64,000 nt of DNA from CAWFFV01 sp963814985. Its GTDB lineage: Bacteria; Chloroflexota; Ktedonobacteria; Ktedonobacterales; Ktedonobacteraceae. The first letter of the stretch is position 1. Every line of letters starts with the position of its first letter. The stretch covers positions 310,001-374,000 of the forward strand of contig CAWFFV010000013.1 in NCBI GenBank assembly GCA_963814985.1, given 5' to 3'. The notes below the pieces were generated by a model. It was given only the letters and a program-made list of their open reading frames with translations, did no database searches and was not told the origin of the DNA. Below are positions 27,438 through 36,077 of the stretch, piece by piece. The position numbers and the translations under genes were made by a program.

Positions 27438-29030
27438 CTATTCAGATGCCTCCGTCTCTTCTTTGGAACGCTGGCGTGCCGCTGCCCGGAAGGCTTCAGC
27501 CATAGCAGTTAGCTCCCCCTCATCACCGCCAGGCAGGCCACCTAAAAGTGAGTTCTCAGCGGAGCGATCTTGACGTTCGCGTCTATTCTCACCACGCTTG
27601 GGAGCCGAGTGCTCCTGGTGTAGCACAGTTGTTTCCAGAGAAGGTGTCGTGCCAGTCAACGATGGCACTGGTTCATGAGCAGGAATACTCTCGGTTGCTT
27701 CAGGTGCTGGTACTTCCGTAGTGACTTCTTTTACTGCATCGACTTCGTCAGCCTGACGCAGACTCAAGCCCAGACGGCGCCGCTCAGCATCGATACGTAG
27801 AATACGTAGCTGGAGTTGGGCACCTTCATGCAAGACAGCCTTGGGGTCCACTCCAGGTGTCAATTCTGAAAGGTGGATCAATCCCTCAATGCCATCTTCG
27901 ATACGGGCGAAGGCTCCAAATGGAGCAATCTTCGTAACAACCCCTGTCACAACCTGACCAGGCGTATAACGCTGTTCCACGGTTGTCCATGGATCAACTT
28001 CCGCACGCTTGATCGAGAGTGCAATTTTCTTCTTGTCTTTATCGACACTCAAGACCTGCACTTCGACCTCCTGGCCAACATGTAACACCTCGCTAGGATG
28101 ATTGACACGGCTCCAGGCCAACTGGCTGATATGTACCAGTCCGTCTGCGCCACCCAGGTCAACAAAAGCTCCAAAGTTAGCAAGGTTGCTGACCACACCC
28201 CGGCGTACTTCACCTGGCTTTAATTCATCGAGTAACTCTTCACGACGACGCTGGCGCCATTCCTGGACAGCCAGACGCTCGGAAAGAATCAAACGGTTAC
28301 GTGCTCGATTGATCTCGATAATCTTCAGCTGAAGCTCTTTGTCCTTCATGCTTTGAAGTTTCGCTGCCGTCTCCTGGCTTTCACCACCAGATGCAACTTC
28401 TTCGCGCTTGAGGTTGAGAATTTGGGAAATCGGCACGAACCCTCGAATACCGGCCACATCTACAATCAAGCCGCCCTTGTTATAATCGATGACTTTGGCC
28501 TTGAGAAGCTCGTTGTTCTTATACTGCTCTTCCGCGATGCGCCACTGGCGTTCGGTATTGGCTCTCTTGAGAGAGAGAACGGCATGGCCCTCCAATGTTT
28601 CCGGGTGGCTGACGTACACCAAAACTTTATCATTGAGGTGCAATTCACTAAAGGAGCCATAGCCACTGGCTGGCAGTTCTTTTGTCGGGAGGACGCCCTC
28701 AGATTTGAGGCCAATATCAACCAGAATTTCGTCCTGGTCAATACGCACGATCACGCCCTCGACCACTTCGCCTCGCTTGACATTGATGGGATTGGCCGAG
28801 GCTGCCAGCAACTCTTCCATCCCTTCTAATTCATTTTGATTGAGGTCTTCCACTTCTTCGGAGTCGTTGTTCTTCTGTCCTTGTGGGTCATTTCCTTCGA
28901 TCATCGTCTGTACCCGCCCGCTCTTATGATTTGCCGCTGGCTTTGTCGAAAGGTCGCCGTGCTGTTGTGCTTGCATGGGTAAAAACCCCCTTCGATCCAC
29001 GGTTTTTGCCTCGTTCGCTGCTACACTCAT
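27438..29030 (-). CDS. rpsA: 30S ribosomal protein S1-like (four S1 domains)
   Basis: RNA-binding S1-family protein. The 530-aa sequence has an N-terminal acidic region and four OB-fold S1 repeats: GEVVEGVIVRIDQDEILVDI, KAKVIDYNKGGLIVDVAGI, GEVRRGVVSNLANFGAFVDL and GQVVTGVVTKIAPFGAFARI. The C-terminus is a low-complexity, charged tail. Firmicute and Chloroflexi S1 homologues commonly have four repeats rather than six, so it could be a true S1 or a YpfD-type homologue. Start 29030 has AGGA 8 nt upstream; ATG 28976 with GGGGG upstream is an alternative. It is preceded by a long leader of about 310 nt. Confidence 0.9.
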   Translation of the reverse strand: MSVAANEAKTVDRRGFLPMQAQQHGDLSTKPAANHKSGRVQTMIEGNDPQGQKNNDSEEVEDLNQNELEGMEELLAASANPINVKRGEVVEGVIVRIDQDEILVDIGLKSEGVLPTKELPASGYGSFSELHLNDKVLVYVSHPETLEGHAVLSLKRANTERQWRIAEEQYKNNELLKAKVIDYNKGGLIVDVAGIRGFVPISQILNLKREEVASGGESQETAAKLQSMKDKELQLKIIEINRARNRLILSERLAVQEWRQRRREELLDELKPGEVRRGVVSNLANFGAFVDLGGADGLVHISQLAWSRVNHPSEVLHVGQEVEVQVLSVDKDKKKIALSIKRAEVDPWTTVEQRYTPGQVVTGVVTKIAPFGAFARIEDGIEGLIHLSELTPGVDPKAVLHEGAQLQLRILRIDAERRRLGLSLRQADEVDAVKEVTTEVPAPEATESIPAHEPVPSLTGTTPSLETTVLHQEHSAPKRGENRRERQDRSAENSLLGGLPGGDEGELTAMAEAFRAAARQRSKEETEASE

Positions 29031-29347
29031 GCCGTCATCCTAAAGGATGTGCGCCGTCGTCCCAAATTGCCTGGAACCGCCTGGTTCCACTTCGGCAAAG
29101 AGATGGACTTCACGTCAGGATCATGGGGAATGTACCATCGGACTTGGACTTGTCGGAGGAGGCTGCTTAGGCGTTAATCGTTTCGGTCTTCTGTTAAAGA
29201 ATCTCTTGCTTGTTATCTCAAGATAATCATTATGACCATTGTTTGCTCTACAGAACGGTGATACGAAACGATACTCGCAGGCAGGTAAGCTACGGCACGC
29301 ATACAATAAAGACCTGAACGCAAGCATACCCCCACTCGGTACTTTTA

Positions 29348-29376
29348 ATTATACCAAATGCCGTCTGTGAATGCAA
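29348..29376 (-). promoter_or_regulatory. Predicted rpsA promoter with long leader
   Basis: On the minus strand: TTGCAT (29376-29371), 17-nt spacer, TATAAT (29353-29348). Transcription would begin near 29341, leaving about 310 nt of untranslated leader before rpsA. The leader contains a GGAACC-AGGC-GGTTCC hairpin near 29070-29090. Confidence 0.6.
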
Positions 29377-29475
29377 GACAATACGCAGCCTTCTAGCAGA
29401 TCTCTCCGATGTTTTCCTATCTATCACATTGTATCACAATGATGCAAGTCCCTGGTTTTATGTTAAAATATCTTC

Positions 29476-30111
29476 ATGGAAATAAACACCCTGATGGATG
29501 TTCTACAAGCGCTACGCGAACATTTAGAGCCTGTCGAGGGCGCTGCTCTGTTAGATGATGCCCTGGAAGGCCAACTTCCCCATGCACGCAAAGCGGCAGT
29601 GCTGCTGACCTTCTTCGAACAGGATGGGGAACCTTTCCTGGCTTTTATCCGCCGGGCCAGTACATTACGTTCTCATGGTGGAGAAATTGCTTTTCCCGGA
29701 GGGGGCATAGATCCAACTGACAGCTCGCCAGTCATGGCCGCTTTACGTGAGGCACAAGAGGAAATAGGATTGGACCCGGCCAGGGTAGAGGTGCTCGGTG
29801 TTCTCTCTCCTGTTTTTACAGTCGTCAGTAATTATTTAATTTTTCCTGTCGTCGCATTTTTACCACAAGGTCTGGGAGAGGTGCAGTTACAAGTAAGCGA
29901 GGTCACTGAACTTATCCTGGCGCCGCTTCGTAGCCTTGCCGATCCAACCATCGTACATACCGAAACGTGGATACGTGGAGAGACAGCACGTCTGGTCTAT
30001 TTTTACGATTATGGCCCCTATCAAATCTGGGGAGCTACTGGCCGTATACTTCATCTGTTCCTGAAAGCTCTGGATATAGTAACTCCAGGCCATAGCAAGT
30101 TTGCCCATTAG
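29476..30111 (+). CDS. Nudix hydrolase, CoA pyrophosphatase-like
   Basis: Hydrolyses nucleoside-diphosphate-linked compounds, probably coenzyme A. The 211-aa protein contains LRSHGGEIAFPGG, matching the CoA-pyrophosphatase (NudL/YeaB) signature, overlapping the Nudix box GGGIDPTDSSPVMAALREAQ, whose REAQEEIGL part carries the metal-binding glutamates. Length suits the family. No strong ribosome binding site precedes the ATG. It lies divergent from rpsA across a 445-bp gap. Substrate preference is inferred from motif similarity. Confidence 0.88.
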   Translation: MEINTLMDVLQALREHLEPVEGAALLDDALEGQLPHARKAAVLLTFFEQDGEPFLAFIRRASTLRSHGGEIAFPGGGIDPTDSSPVMAALREAQEEIGLDPARVEVLGVLSPVFTVVSNYLIFPVVAFLPQGLGEVQLQVSEVTELILAPLRSLADPTIVHTETWIRGETARLVYFYDYGPYQIWGATGRILHLFLKALDIVTPGHSKFAH

Positions 30112-30249
30112 TCCATTAGTCAGGGGGGGCTTGCTAATCTATGCAATTTAATTATTCTAATATGATAGAGGAAGTAAATAGCCTGTAGTCTGTATGTCGT
30201 TCCTGTAAGATGCGATTGGTCTGTAAGTTACCCATCGCGGAGAAAAGCT

Positions 30250-30651
30250 GTGACATTACCAACATCTGATACTCAATCTTCGGGATTCATGCAACGACGC
30301 CCACACCCGACCCCTCCAACATACTCGATCCCAGTCAGGCCTCAAGCAGGTCAGCTCCCTTTTACTCCTACTCCACCACCCACAAGGCCTGCTCCAGGAA
30401 TTTTTGATAAAACAACTCACGAGCATGCTATTGATTTTGCCACTCATTCCTGGGATCTGGCAACAGGTGGCTTGAAGACGTTAACCGCAAAGCGCGAACT
30501 CCCCACACGACCTGATCGACGTAACGCCGATCAGGTACCGCAAATGCAGTCTATGTCTCGTAGCTATATTTTTGCGCTAATTACTCTCTCGTGCGTCGTA
30601 CTTATGCTGATTGGTGGGGGCGTTGTGTTATTTGTCATGCTGCAACCTTAG
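30250..30651 (+). CDS. Hypothetical single-pass membrane protein
   Basis: A 133-aa protein starting with GTG (GGAG 10 nt upstream). Residues 1-60 are Pro/Thr/Arg-rich and disordered-looking. A single hydrophobic segment near the C-terminus (FALITLSCVVLMLIGGGVVLFVML, listed here only as position about 107-131) would anchor it with a large N-terminal region inside or outside the cell. No known domain. Such proline-rich tail-anchored small proteins are common in Ktedonobacteria, but no function can be assigned. Confidence 0.6.
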   Translation: MTLPTSDTQSSGFMQRRPHPTPPTYSIPVRPQAGQLPFTPTPPPTRPAPGIFDKTTHEHAIDFATHSWDLATGGLKTLTAKRELPTRPDRRNADQVPQMQSMSRSYIFALITLSCVVLMLIGGGVVLFVMLQP

Positions 30652-30693
30652 CAGATTTGGAGTAGAGCCAGACATGCTTTCCCCCAATCTAAT

Positions 30694-31638
30694 CTAATTA
30701 TTTGCTGCTGGTATCCCATGAAGATCACGAGCATGACGGACAGCCTTGACGATGGCTCGTGCCAGCGTCGTCGCTGCCCCTGCTCCCAGCATACTTACCT
30801 GTAGTGCCGTTTTTGCAATTTCTGTTCTTGTTGTTACTAACGATCCTAATGCCAGTGCAAAGATGGTATCGCCATCAAACATGGTATGCGCTGGTCTAAT
30901 GGCCTGCGCTATACCATCATGCGCCATTTGGGCAACTTTGTTCACTTCTTCCTTGGTAAGTGAGGCATCTGTTGCGACTACTGCGATGACGGTATTTCCA
31001 AACGGGTTAGTGGCAAGGAATCCCCCTCCAGGGCTACGTGTCCCCGCTATCACCTCTTGCATTTGGGGATCAATCACATCACCCAATGCATTGACGACGA
31101 CGAGATCCCCCACGAGCGTGCCATCGGGTAGTTTCATACTGGCCGAGCCCAGCCCCCCTTTCATAGCAAAATGAGGGCCTGACAGTTTACCCACAGTAGC
31201 TCCCGTACCCGCACCAATGTTCCCTTGCTCGACAGGTTCATCTGTCGCCTGCTCACAGGCACGATAGCCTGCTGCGGCATCAGGACGAATGCGAGCAGAG
31301 CCGCATGTGAGATCAAAAATAGCGGCAGCTGGCACGATGGGAACTCGTGCTACTCCTGCATCAAAACCAATATTCTGCTCTTCGAGGTAACTCATCACGC
31401 CGCCAGCCGTGTCCAGCCCAAAGGCACTCCCCCCGGTAAGCACAATAGCATGCACCTGGTTGACCAGATGCATAGGGCGCAACAGGTCAGTCTCGCGGGT
31501 AGCTGGTGCGCCTCCTCGTACATCGATTCCTCCAACGGCCTGAACATCACACAGGATAACAGTGCAGCCTGTACCTGCTACCAGATCAGTATCATGCCCG
31601 ACGCGAATACCAGGAATATCTGTAATGTCATCATGCAT
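30694..31638 (-). CDS. P1 family peptidase (DmpA/NylC-type, self-processing)
   Basis: N-terminal-nucleophile hydrolase related to L-aminopeptidase DmpA and 6-aminohexanoate-oligomer hydrolase NylC. Typical segments are ITDIPGIRVGHDTDLVAGTG at the N-terminus, VLTGGSAFGLDTAGGVMSYL, and the C-terminal VNKVAQMAHDGIAQAIRPAH and FDGDTIFALA. Members mature by autocleavage before a Ser/Thr in the second half; the exact residue was not assigned. The 314-aa length is normal. It is separated by 30 nt from rpe upstream on the same strand. The natural substrate is unknown. Confidence 0.88.
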   Translation of the reverse strand: MHDDITDIPGIRVGHDTDLVAGTGCTVILCDVQAVGGIDVRGGAPATRETDLLRPMHLVNQVHAIVLTGGSAFGLDTAGGVMSYLEEQNIGFDAGVARVPIVPAAAIFDLTCGSARIRPDAAAGYRACEQATDEPVEQGNIGAGTGATVGKLSGPHFAMKGGLGSASMKLPDGTLVGDLVVVNALGDVIDPQMQEVIAGTRSPGGGFLATNPFGNTVIAVVATDASLTKEEVNKVAQMAHDGIAQAIRPAHTMFDGDTIFALALGSLVTTRTEIAKTALQVSMLGAGAATTLARAIVKAVRHARDLHGIPAANN

Positions 31639-31668
31639 ATTTTAATTCTTTCAAGTTTCTTCAGCTAG

Positions 31669-32325
31669 CTATCCAATCGCTCTACGCAGTCTCGCCACCG
31701 CCAGTGCAACACTTTCTTTCTTATTGAAGATTGCAGAACCGGCTACAAGCAGATTTGCTCCAGCCTGTACGACCTGGGATACAGTGCCTTCATGAATGCC
31801 ACCATCAACTTCTATATCACAGTGCAGATCGCATTGAGTAATCACCTGACGAGAGTTAGTAATTTTAGGGAGCGTTTCTGGGATAAAGTCCTGTCCGCCA
31901 AAGCCTGGATTGACGGTCATGACAAGTACCATATCAAGCAATGAGAGGATATTTTCTAACATACAAACAGGAGTCGAAGGGTTGAGTGCTACGCCAGCCG
32001 CCTTACCTGTGGCCTTGATTTGTTGAATAACGCGATGCAGATGCGGACAGACCTCCTGATGGACGATAATCACATCTGCTCCCGCTCTGGCAAATATTTC
32101 GATGTATTCCTGCGGGTTGGTAATCATCAGGTGAACTTCGAGAGGGAGTTTGGTGCAGCGGCGCACAGCTTCAACAACCAGAGGGCCCATAGTGATATTG
32201 GGAACAAAGTGACCATCCATCACGTCAATCTGGATACGCTGAACTCCTGCGGCCTCTGCCTCGCGTACCTGCTCACCTAAGCGCGTAAAGTCGGCGGACA
32301 ATATAGAGGGAACTAACTCGATCAT
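31669..32325 (-). CDS. rpe: Ribulose-phosphate 3-epimerase
   Basis: Interconverts ribulose-5-phosphate and xylulose-5-phosphate. This 218-aa TIM barrel shows VPSILSADFTRLGEQ, the metal-binding DVMDGHFVPNITMGP, LEVHLMI and the phosphate-binding EVDGGIHEGTV. It completes the pentose phosphate set encoded at 11.5-19.4 kb but lies apart from it, with the P1 peptidase gene downstream. Complete. Confidence 0.96.
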   Translation of the reverse strand: MIELVPSILSADFTRLGEQVREAEAAGVQRIQIDVMDGHFVPNITMGPLVVEAVRRCTKLPLEVHLMITNPQEYIEIFARAGADVIIVHQEVCPHLHRVIQQIKATGKAAGVALNPSTPVCMLENILSLLDMVLVMTVNPGFGGQDFIPETLPKITNSRQVITQCDLHCDIEVDGGIHEGTVSQVVQAGANLLVAGSAIFNKKESVALAVARLRRAIG

Positions 32326-32504
32326 ACTAGTAAAACCATCCTTTATCTTCAGGCTATCTTTTGCTCAGTCTGTATGTTCACGGCCTTCTGGCAAAAGCCG
32401 TTCAGGCTATGATCGCAAACAGACCACATATCTATGAGATATTATATCTTTATGCGAGGTCTTACATTATACAGCTGTAAAGATTTAAAAAGGCGAGAAC
32501 TGAC

Positions 32505-32885
32505 GGTCAGAAACCCCTTGGGTTAAAACCCAGAGGCTTGCATCAATCCTGAAAGGGAGACTGCAAGCCGAACCTGACCAGACTCAGCTAACATGTATCG
32601 TCTGGATACAATCAGCCGTGTGTTAGCTACCTTACCAAAGAAATAGGTACGTCAGAATGCGAGGCCAGTTCTGACCTCTACGGTACACTATTAAACAGGT
32701 CTATTGGGTTAAGCCAGTGTGGTGTACGTTAAACCTTTGGATAAGTTTGTCGAGGCCAACATTACGCACAAGGGAGCAATCCTGAGTGTAGGGGTTTAGC
32801 CGTTCCCATTCAAAACGGCGCTCCTGCGGGAGCCTTTCATTCCTCCCCTGGCTAAAGCCGTAGGGCTTCCTGAAAGGACGTTTTG
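32505..32885 (+). ncRNA. Highly structured multi-stem intergenic region (candidate RNA or non-autonomous IS200/IS605-like element)
   Basis: A gene-free stretch before the phosphotransferase gene, packed with exact stems. Outer GGTCAG/CTGACC (32505-32510/32574-32579) encloses TTGGGTT-AACCCA (32518-32532) and GGCTTGCA/TGCAAGCC (32535-32542/32562-32569). Next come AGCTAACA/TGTTAGCT (32586-32593/32621-32628) enclosing TGTATC/GATACA, then GTCAGAA/TTCTGAC (32651-32657/32669-32675), GTACAC/GTGTAC (32683-32688/32722-32727) and GGTTTAGCC/GGCTAAAGCC (32793-32801/32850-32859). The minus-strand version of the last stem (AAGCCCTACGGCTTTAGCC) resembles end hairpins of IS200/IS605-TnpB elements, but no TnpB is present. 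Strand and nature are unresolved. Confidence 0.45.
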
Positions 32886-32900
32886 TGAAGGACGAGTAGG

Positions 32901-33802
32901 ATGAGAAATCGGATCATTACAATTCCAGAGCCCGTGCGCCAGAAAGTCGCGATTTTGGGCGCAGAGGGCTTGAGGTGGTTGGGCGGCCTGGGTGACCTCA
33001 TTGAGGAATTAGAGCAAGAGTGGCAGGTAATCATAGGATCGAGCCTTGAAGGTGGCTCCGAAGCTACGTCGCTCAAGCCAGAACCAGGGATGGTTCACAG
33101 GTCATCCTTAAAGTCGCCATTCCAGAAAACAATGGAAACACGGTGCTTGCAAATGAAATTAACGCTCTCACTGCCGCAGATGGGCATGGATACGTTCGAC
33201 TCCTTCGCTCCGATCTCAGTCGCCGAACTCTCTTGCTAGAGTCACTAGGTATTCCGTTGAGAGATTTGGAATATTCCACCAGAGTCCAGATCGACATCAT
33301 CTGCACAACCCTAAGAGAAATTTGGGTTCACATCTCGTCTGAGTCACGGCTCCCATCAGGGGCCAGTATGGCTCAGTGGCTCTCGAAATTCATCGCCGAT
33401 CTTTGGGAACATCTCAACAGACCTTGTTCTCAGCAGGCACTTGATACAGCGCTCTCCTTTGCACAGATCCGTGCAAGAGCCTTCGACCCAGAAATCGCCG
33501 TTTTGGTTCACGGCGACGCTCACAATGGGAATATGCTCCAGAACCTCTCTCAGAACTCTCAGACTCAGTCTTCGTTCAAATTGATCGATCCAGATGGGCT
33601 CGTCGCCGAAGCCGAGTACGACCTTGGCATCCTCATGAGGGAGTGGATTGACGAACTGATTGCCGACCCTGTGAGACTTGGCAGTGAGAGGTGTGCCTAT
33701 CTTAGCCATCTCACTGGTACAGACACGCAAGCAATCTGGCAATGGGGATTCATTCAGTGCATGTCCACTGGACTCTTACTCATGCGGGTGGGGCAGGAGT
33801 AA
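32901..33802 (+). CDS. APH(6)-like aminoglycoside/hydroxyurea phosphotransferase (one frameshift)
   Basis: Protein-kinase-fold antibiotic phosphotransferase. The first frame begins MRNRIITIPEPVRQKVAILG; a one-base deletion near 33062 (GAAGC-TACGTC) moves to the second frame, which reads ARTRDGSQVILKVAIPENN, where the Lys in ILKVA is the ATP-binding lysine. The catalytic loop VHGDAHNGNML and the metal motif LIDPDGLVAEAEYD match APH(6)/hydroxyurea phosphotransferases. Total about 300 aa is normal. It follows the structured region at 32505-32885, which would form its leader if transcribed from upstream. Resistance function is inference; distant family members act on other small molecules. Confidence 0.75.
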
Positions 33803-33867
33803 TCTGGCATCCAGATGCTCAAGGTCGCCGAGGCGTGGGCCAGGGCATGACCGTCAGCCCTGGTCTT

Positions 33868-34143
33868 CTACGATCTTTCAGTGGGTTCTGTCTCTTGTGG
33901 CTTGCTCTCAGGTGTCATGAGCATTTGAATAGCCTGACGGGAATTACGAGGAACTTGTGGAATATGCTTAGTGACCTTCGTAATCTCTTCTACTGGTAAC
34001 CCTGACATAATTTCGTCTTTCATCTGCTTGGCCTGACCAACACCCTTCCCTGTATTACGAGCTGCCGACTGCAAAGCTTTGGGACCAAAGAGAGCCAGAC
34101 CAATCACAGCAATAATCAGAATCTCCACAAAATGCCCGCCCAT
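33868..34143 (-). CDS. tatA: Twin-arginine translocase TatA/E-type subunit
   Basis: Small pore-forming component of the Tat export system. The start at 34143 (MGGHFVEILIIAVIGLALFG) is supported by GGAAGGAG about 7 nt upstream. One membrane helix (about residues 4-18), the characteristic FGPKAL hinge and an amphipathic helix follow, with a variable polar tail; total about 91 aa. No tatC is nearby. A minus-strand promoter is visible at 34187-34214. Confidence 0.88.
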   Translation of the reverse strand: MGGHFVEILIIAVIGLALFGPKALQSAARNTGKGVGQAKQMKDEIMSGLPVEEITKVTKHIPQVPRNSRQAIQMLMTPESKPQETEPTERS

Positions 34144-34186
34144 AAAGCTAACTCCTTCCAGAAGAGTTATTACCATCGCATGATGC

Positions 34187-34214
34187 ACTATATTTATTCT
34201 ATTCTACCATACAA
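34187..34214 (-). promoter_or_regulatory. Predicted tatA promoter
   Basis: Minus strand: TTGTAT (34214-34209), 16-nt spacer, TATAGT (34192-34187), about 45 nt upstream of the tatA ATG. Confidence 0.4.
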
Positions 34215-34400
34215 ATCAGTACATCTTGCTGCTCGCTAGATCATCAAGCCTGATGTTCGATGAGACTACTCATAAGCGCCTGGAAGAGAATTACCTATTT
34301 GGGCTACTTCTCATTTCTTTTAGCAGAAGAAGAAGAAGTAACATGCTATGATGTGGGCAAATGTCATGTGTCAAAATACTAAAAGAGAGCGATTATACAG

Positions 34401-35087
34401 ATGCAACACGTTGTATCCAGGCCAGGGCCAGATGCTAACCTTAATAACAGAGGAAATAACCGTACGCAAATTATTCTTATTGTCGCTCTAGCCCTTTTCT
34501 CCCTCTCCGGGATGACTGTTGGCTTTGCCACAGGCGCATTTACGCGCCTCAATCAAGCACAGCAGCCTATACCAAAACATACAAACACCTCTATGGCACA
34601 CAGCTCACCAACATCAATACCAACGCAAACAGTCCAACCAGTAGCTCTGGGATGTCCCATAGTAAAGAATTACTCTGCTCTAGGGATTGACAACTATACA
34701 CTCACAGCACAGGCAGTAGACACCTCCAATGGTTTATGCACCCAGGGCAAGCCAGGAAAGCCACTTCATAATACAGGTATCACAGGCAAAATCTGGCTTG
34801 CACATATTCCTGATAATAAAGGAAAAACCGTTACATTTCCCCATGGTACCAAGTTTACGCTAGAAGCTATCAAGCAACCGCTACCAGGAGAACTCCCAGA
34901 CACACTCGTTTTCGATCCAACCATTAACCAAATTCAGACATCTAATGATCAGGGTCAAATCACATGGAGATTTACCATATCTCCTACTGTCATGAACGGT
35001 CAGTATTATATTGTTATATTCAATGACTGGGATGGCACATATGTGAACTGGAGTTGGATCCAAATTAGCGTCAAAGGCGTAGAGTAG
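34401..35087 (+). CDS. Hypothetical membrane-anchored extracytoplasmic protein
   Basis: A 228-residue protein with one N-terminal transmembrane or signal-anchor segment (about residues 25-47), a Ser/Thr/Pro-rich spacer (50-75), and a C-terminal domain of about 150 residues rich in aromatic beta-strand-like segments (ITWRFTISPTVMNGQYYIVI, WDGTYVNWSWIQI). Two cysteines (in VALGCPIVK and NGLCTQG) could form a disulfide. This suggests an extracellular beta-sandwich, but no family was recognised. GAGAG precedes the ATG. It converges on punA, overlapping its 3' end by 17 nt. Confidence 0.65.
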   Translation: MQHVVSRPGPDANLNNRGNNRTQIILIVALALFSLSGMTVGFATGAFTRLNQAQQPIPKHTNTSMAHSSPTSIPTQTVQPVALGCPIVKNYSALGIDNYTLTAQAVDTSNGLCTQGKPGKPLHNTGITGKIWLAHIPDNKGKTVTFPHGTKFTLEAIKQPLPGELPDTLVFDPTINQIQTSNDQGQITWRFTISPTVMNGQYYIVIFNDWDGTYVNWSWIQISVKGVE

Positions 35088-35916
35088 CCATCGCTTGTAA
35101 GATACCGCGTACCAGCGTAGCAAATTTTGGACGGGCGATGTCGGCTGTCGCTAAGACCTCAGCGTGATTGACCTCTTCCGTCCCTTCTCCTGTGGCACCA
35201 TTGGTAATCAAACTTAGCCCCAATACGCTCATTCCCATATGACGCGCCACTACCACTTCTGGCACAGTAGACATACCTACAGCATCTGTTCCTATCAAGC
35301 GTAAGAATCGGAGTTCTGCATCTGTTTCGTAGTGCGGTCCTGAGAGCATTGTATAGATACCCTCATGCAGTGTAATTTCTGGTTGTGCATCTACAACCGA
35401 GCGAGCCAGAATACGTAACCGGGCATCATATGCTTTGGCGAGAGGGGGAAAACGTTCCCCAAAGCGCTCATCATTGGGTCCTATGAGCGGATTTGCCCCA
35501 ACCATCCCTGGAAAGTAAATATGGTCACGGATCAACATAAAATCTCCTGGACGGTACGCGGGATTAACACCACCAGCCGCATTGGTCACTATCAGGGTAT
35601 GTGCCCCTAGCAGAGACATCACACGGACGGGTAATGTCAGCACATGAGAAGTATAGCCTTCATAGAAGTGAAAACGTCCTTGCATTACCACTACTGCTGT
35701 ACTCTCCAGTTTGCCAAGAAAGAGGCAACCAGCATGTCCGCTGACGGTTGAACGGGCAAAGTGAGGAATCTCAGCATAGGGAATTGCCACCGCATCCTCC
35801 AACTGGCTCACCAGATCTCCCAGGCCAGAACCAAGGATCAACGCGATAGCAGGTTTGAGGGTGCTGTATGTCTGGATTGCTGTCGTAGCTTCAATGACTT
35901 GATCGTAAAGCATCAT
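35071..35916 (-). CDS. punA: Purine nucleoside phosphorylase
   Basis: Trimeric class I PNP that phosphorolyses guanosine/inosine in purine salvage. Motifs are LILGSGLGDLV, TVSGHAGCLFLGKL, VTNAAGGVNP, LSGPHYET, AVGMSTVPEVVVARHMGM and LSLITNGATG. The start at 35916 is preferred because GGAGAAGAGAA lies just upstream; a longer in-frame extension to 36006 lacks support. Length (about 281 aa) then matches the family. It is divergent from the gene at 36078. Confidence 0.93.
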   Translation of the reverse strand: MMLYDQVIEATTAIQTYSTLKPAIALILGSGLGDLVSQLEDAVAIPYAEIPHFARSTVSGHAGCLFLGKLESTAVVVMQGRFHFYEGYTSHVLTLPVRVMSLLGAHTLIVTNAAGGVNPAYRPGDFMLIRDHIYFPGMVGANPLIGPNDERFGERFPPLAKAYDARLRILARSVVDAQPEITLHEGIYTMLSGPHYETDAELRFLRLIGTDAVGMSTVPEVVVARHMGMSVLGLSLITNGATGEGTEEVNHAEVLATADIARPKFATLVRGILQAMATLRL

Positions 35917-35953
35917 GGTTCTCTTCTCCACAGCGTATTTTTTGCTGGCTCCT

Positions 35954-35982
35954 ATGTCAGCCTTTCTGGAAAGTGCTATAAT
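35954..35982 (+). promoter_or_regulatory. Possible promoter for the gene at 36078
   Basis: ATGTCA (35954-35959), 17-nt spacer, TATAAT (35977-35982). The -10 box is perfect and the -35 box weak. Gives a leader of about 90 nt. Confidence 0.4.
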
Positions 35983-36077
35983 GGACATCACATTTGTACC
36001 TTGCATCTACAACGATATATTACACTGCACGGTTACTATGATGTTATCCGTGCCAGGATAAGGAGAGTACACAGAAG

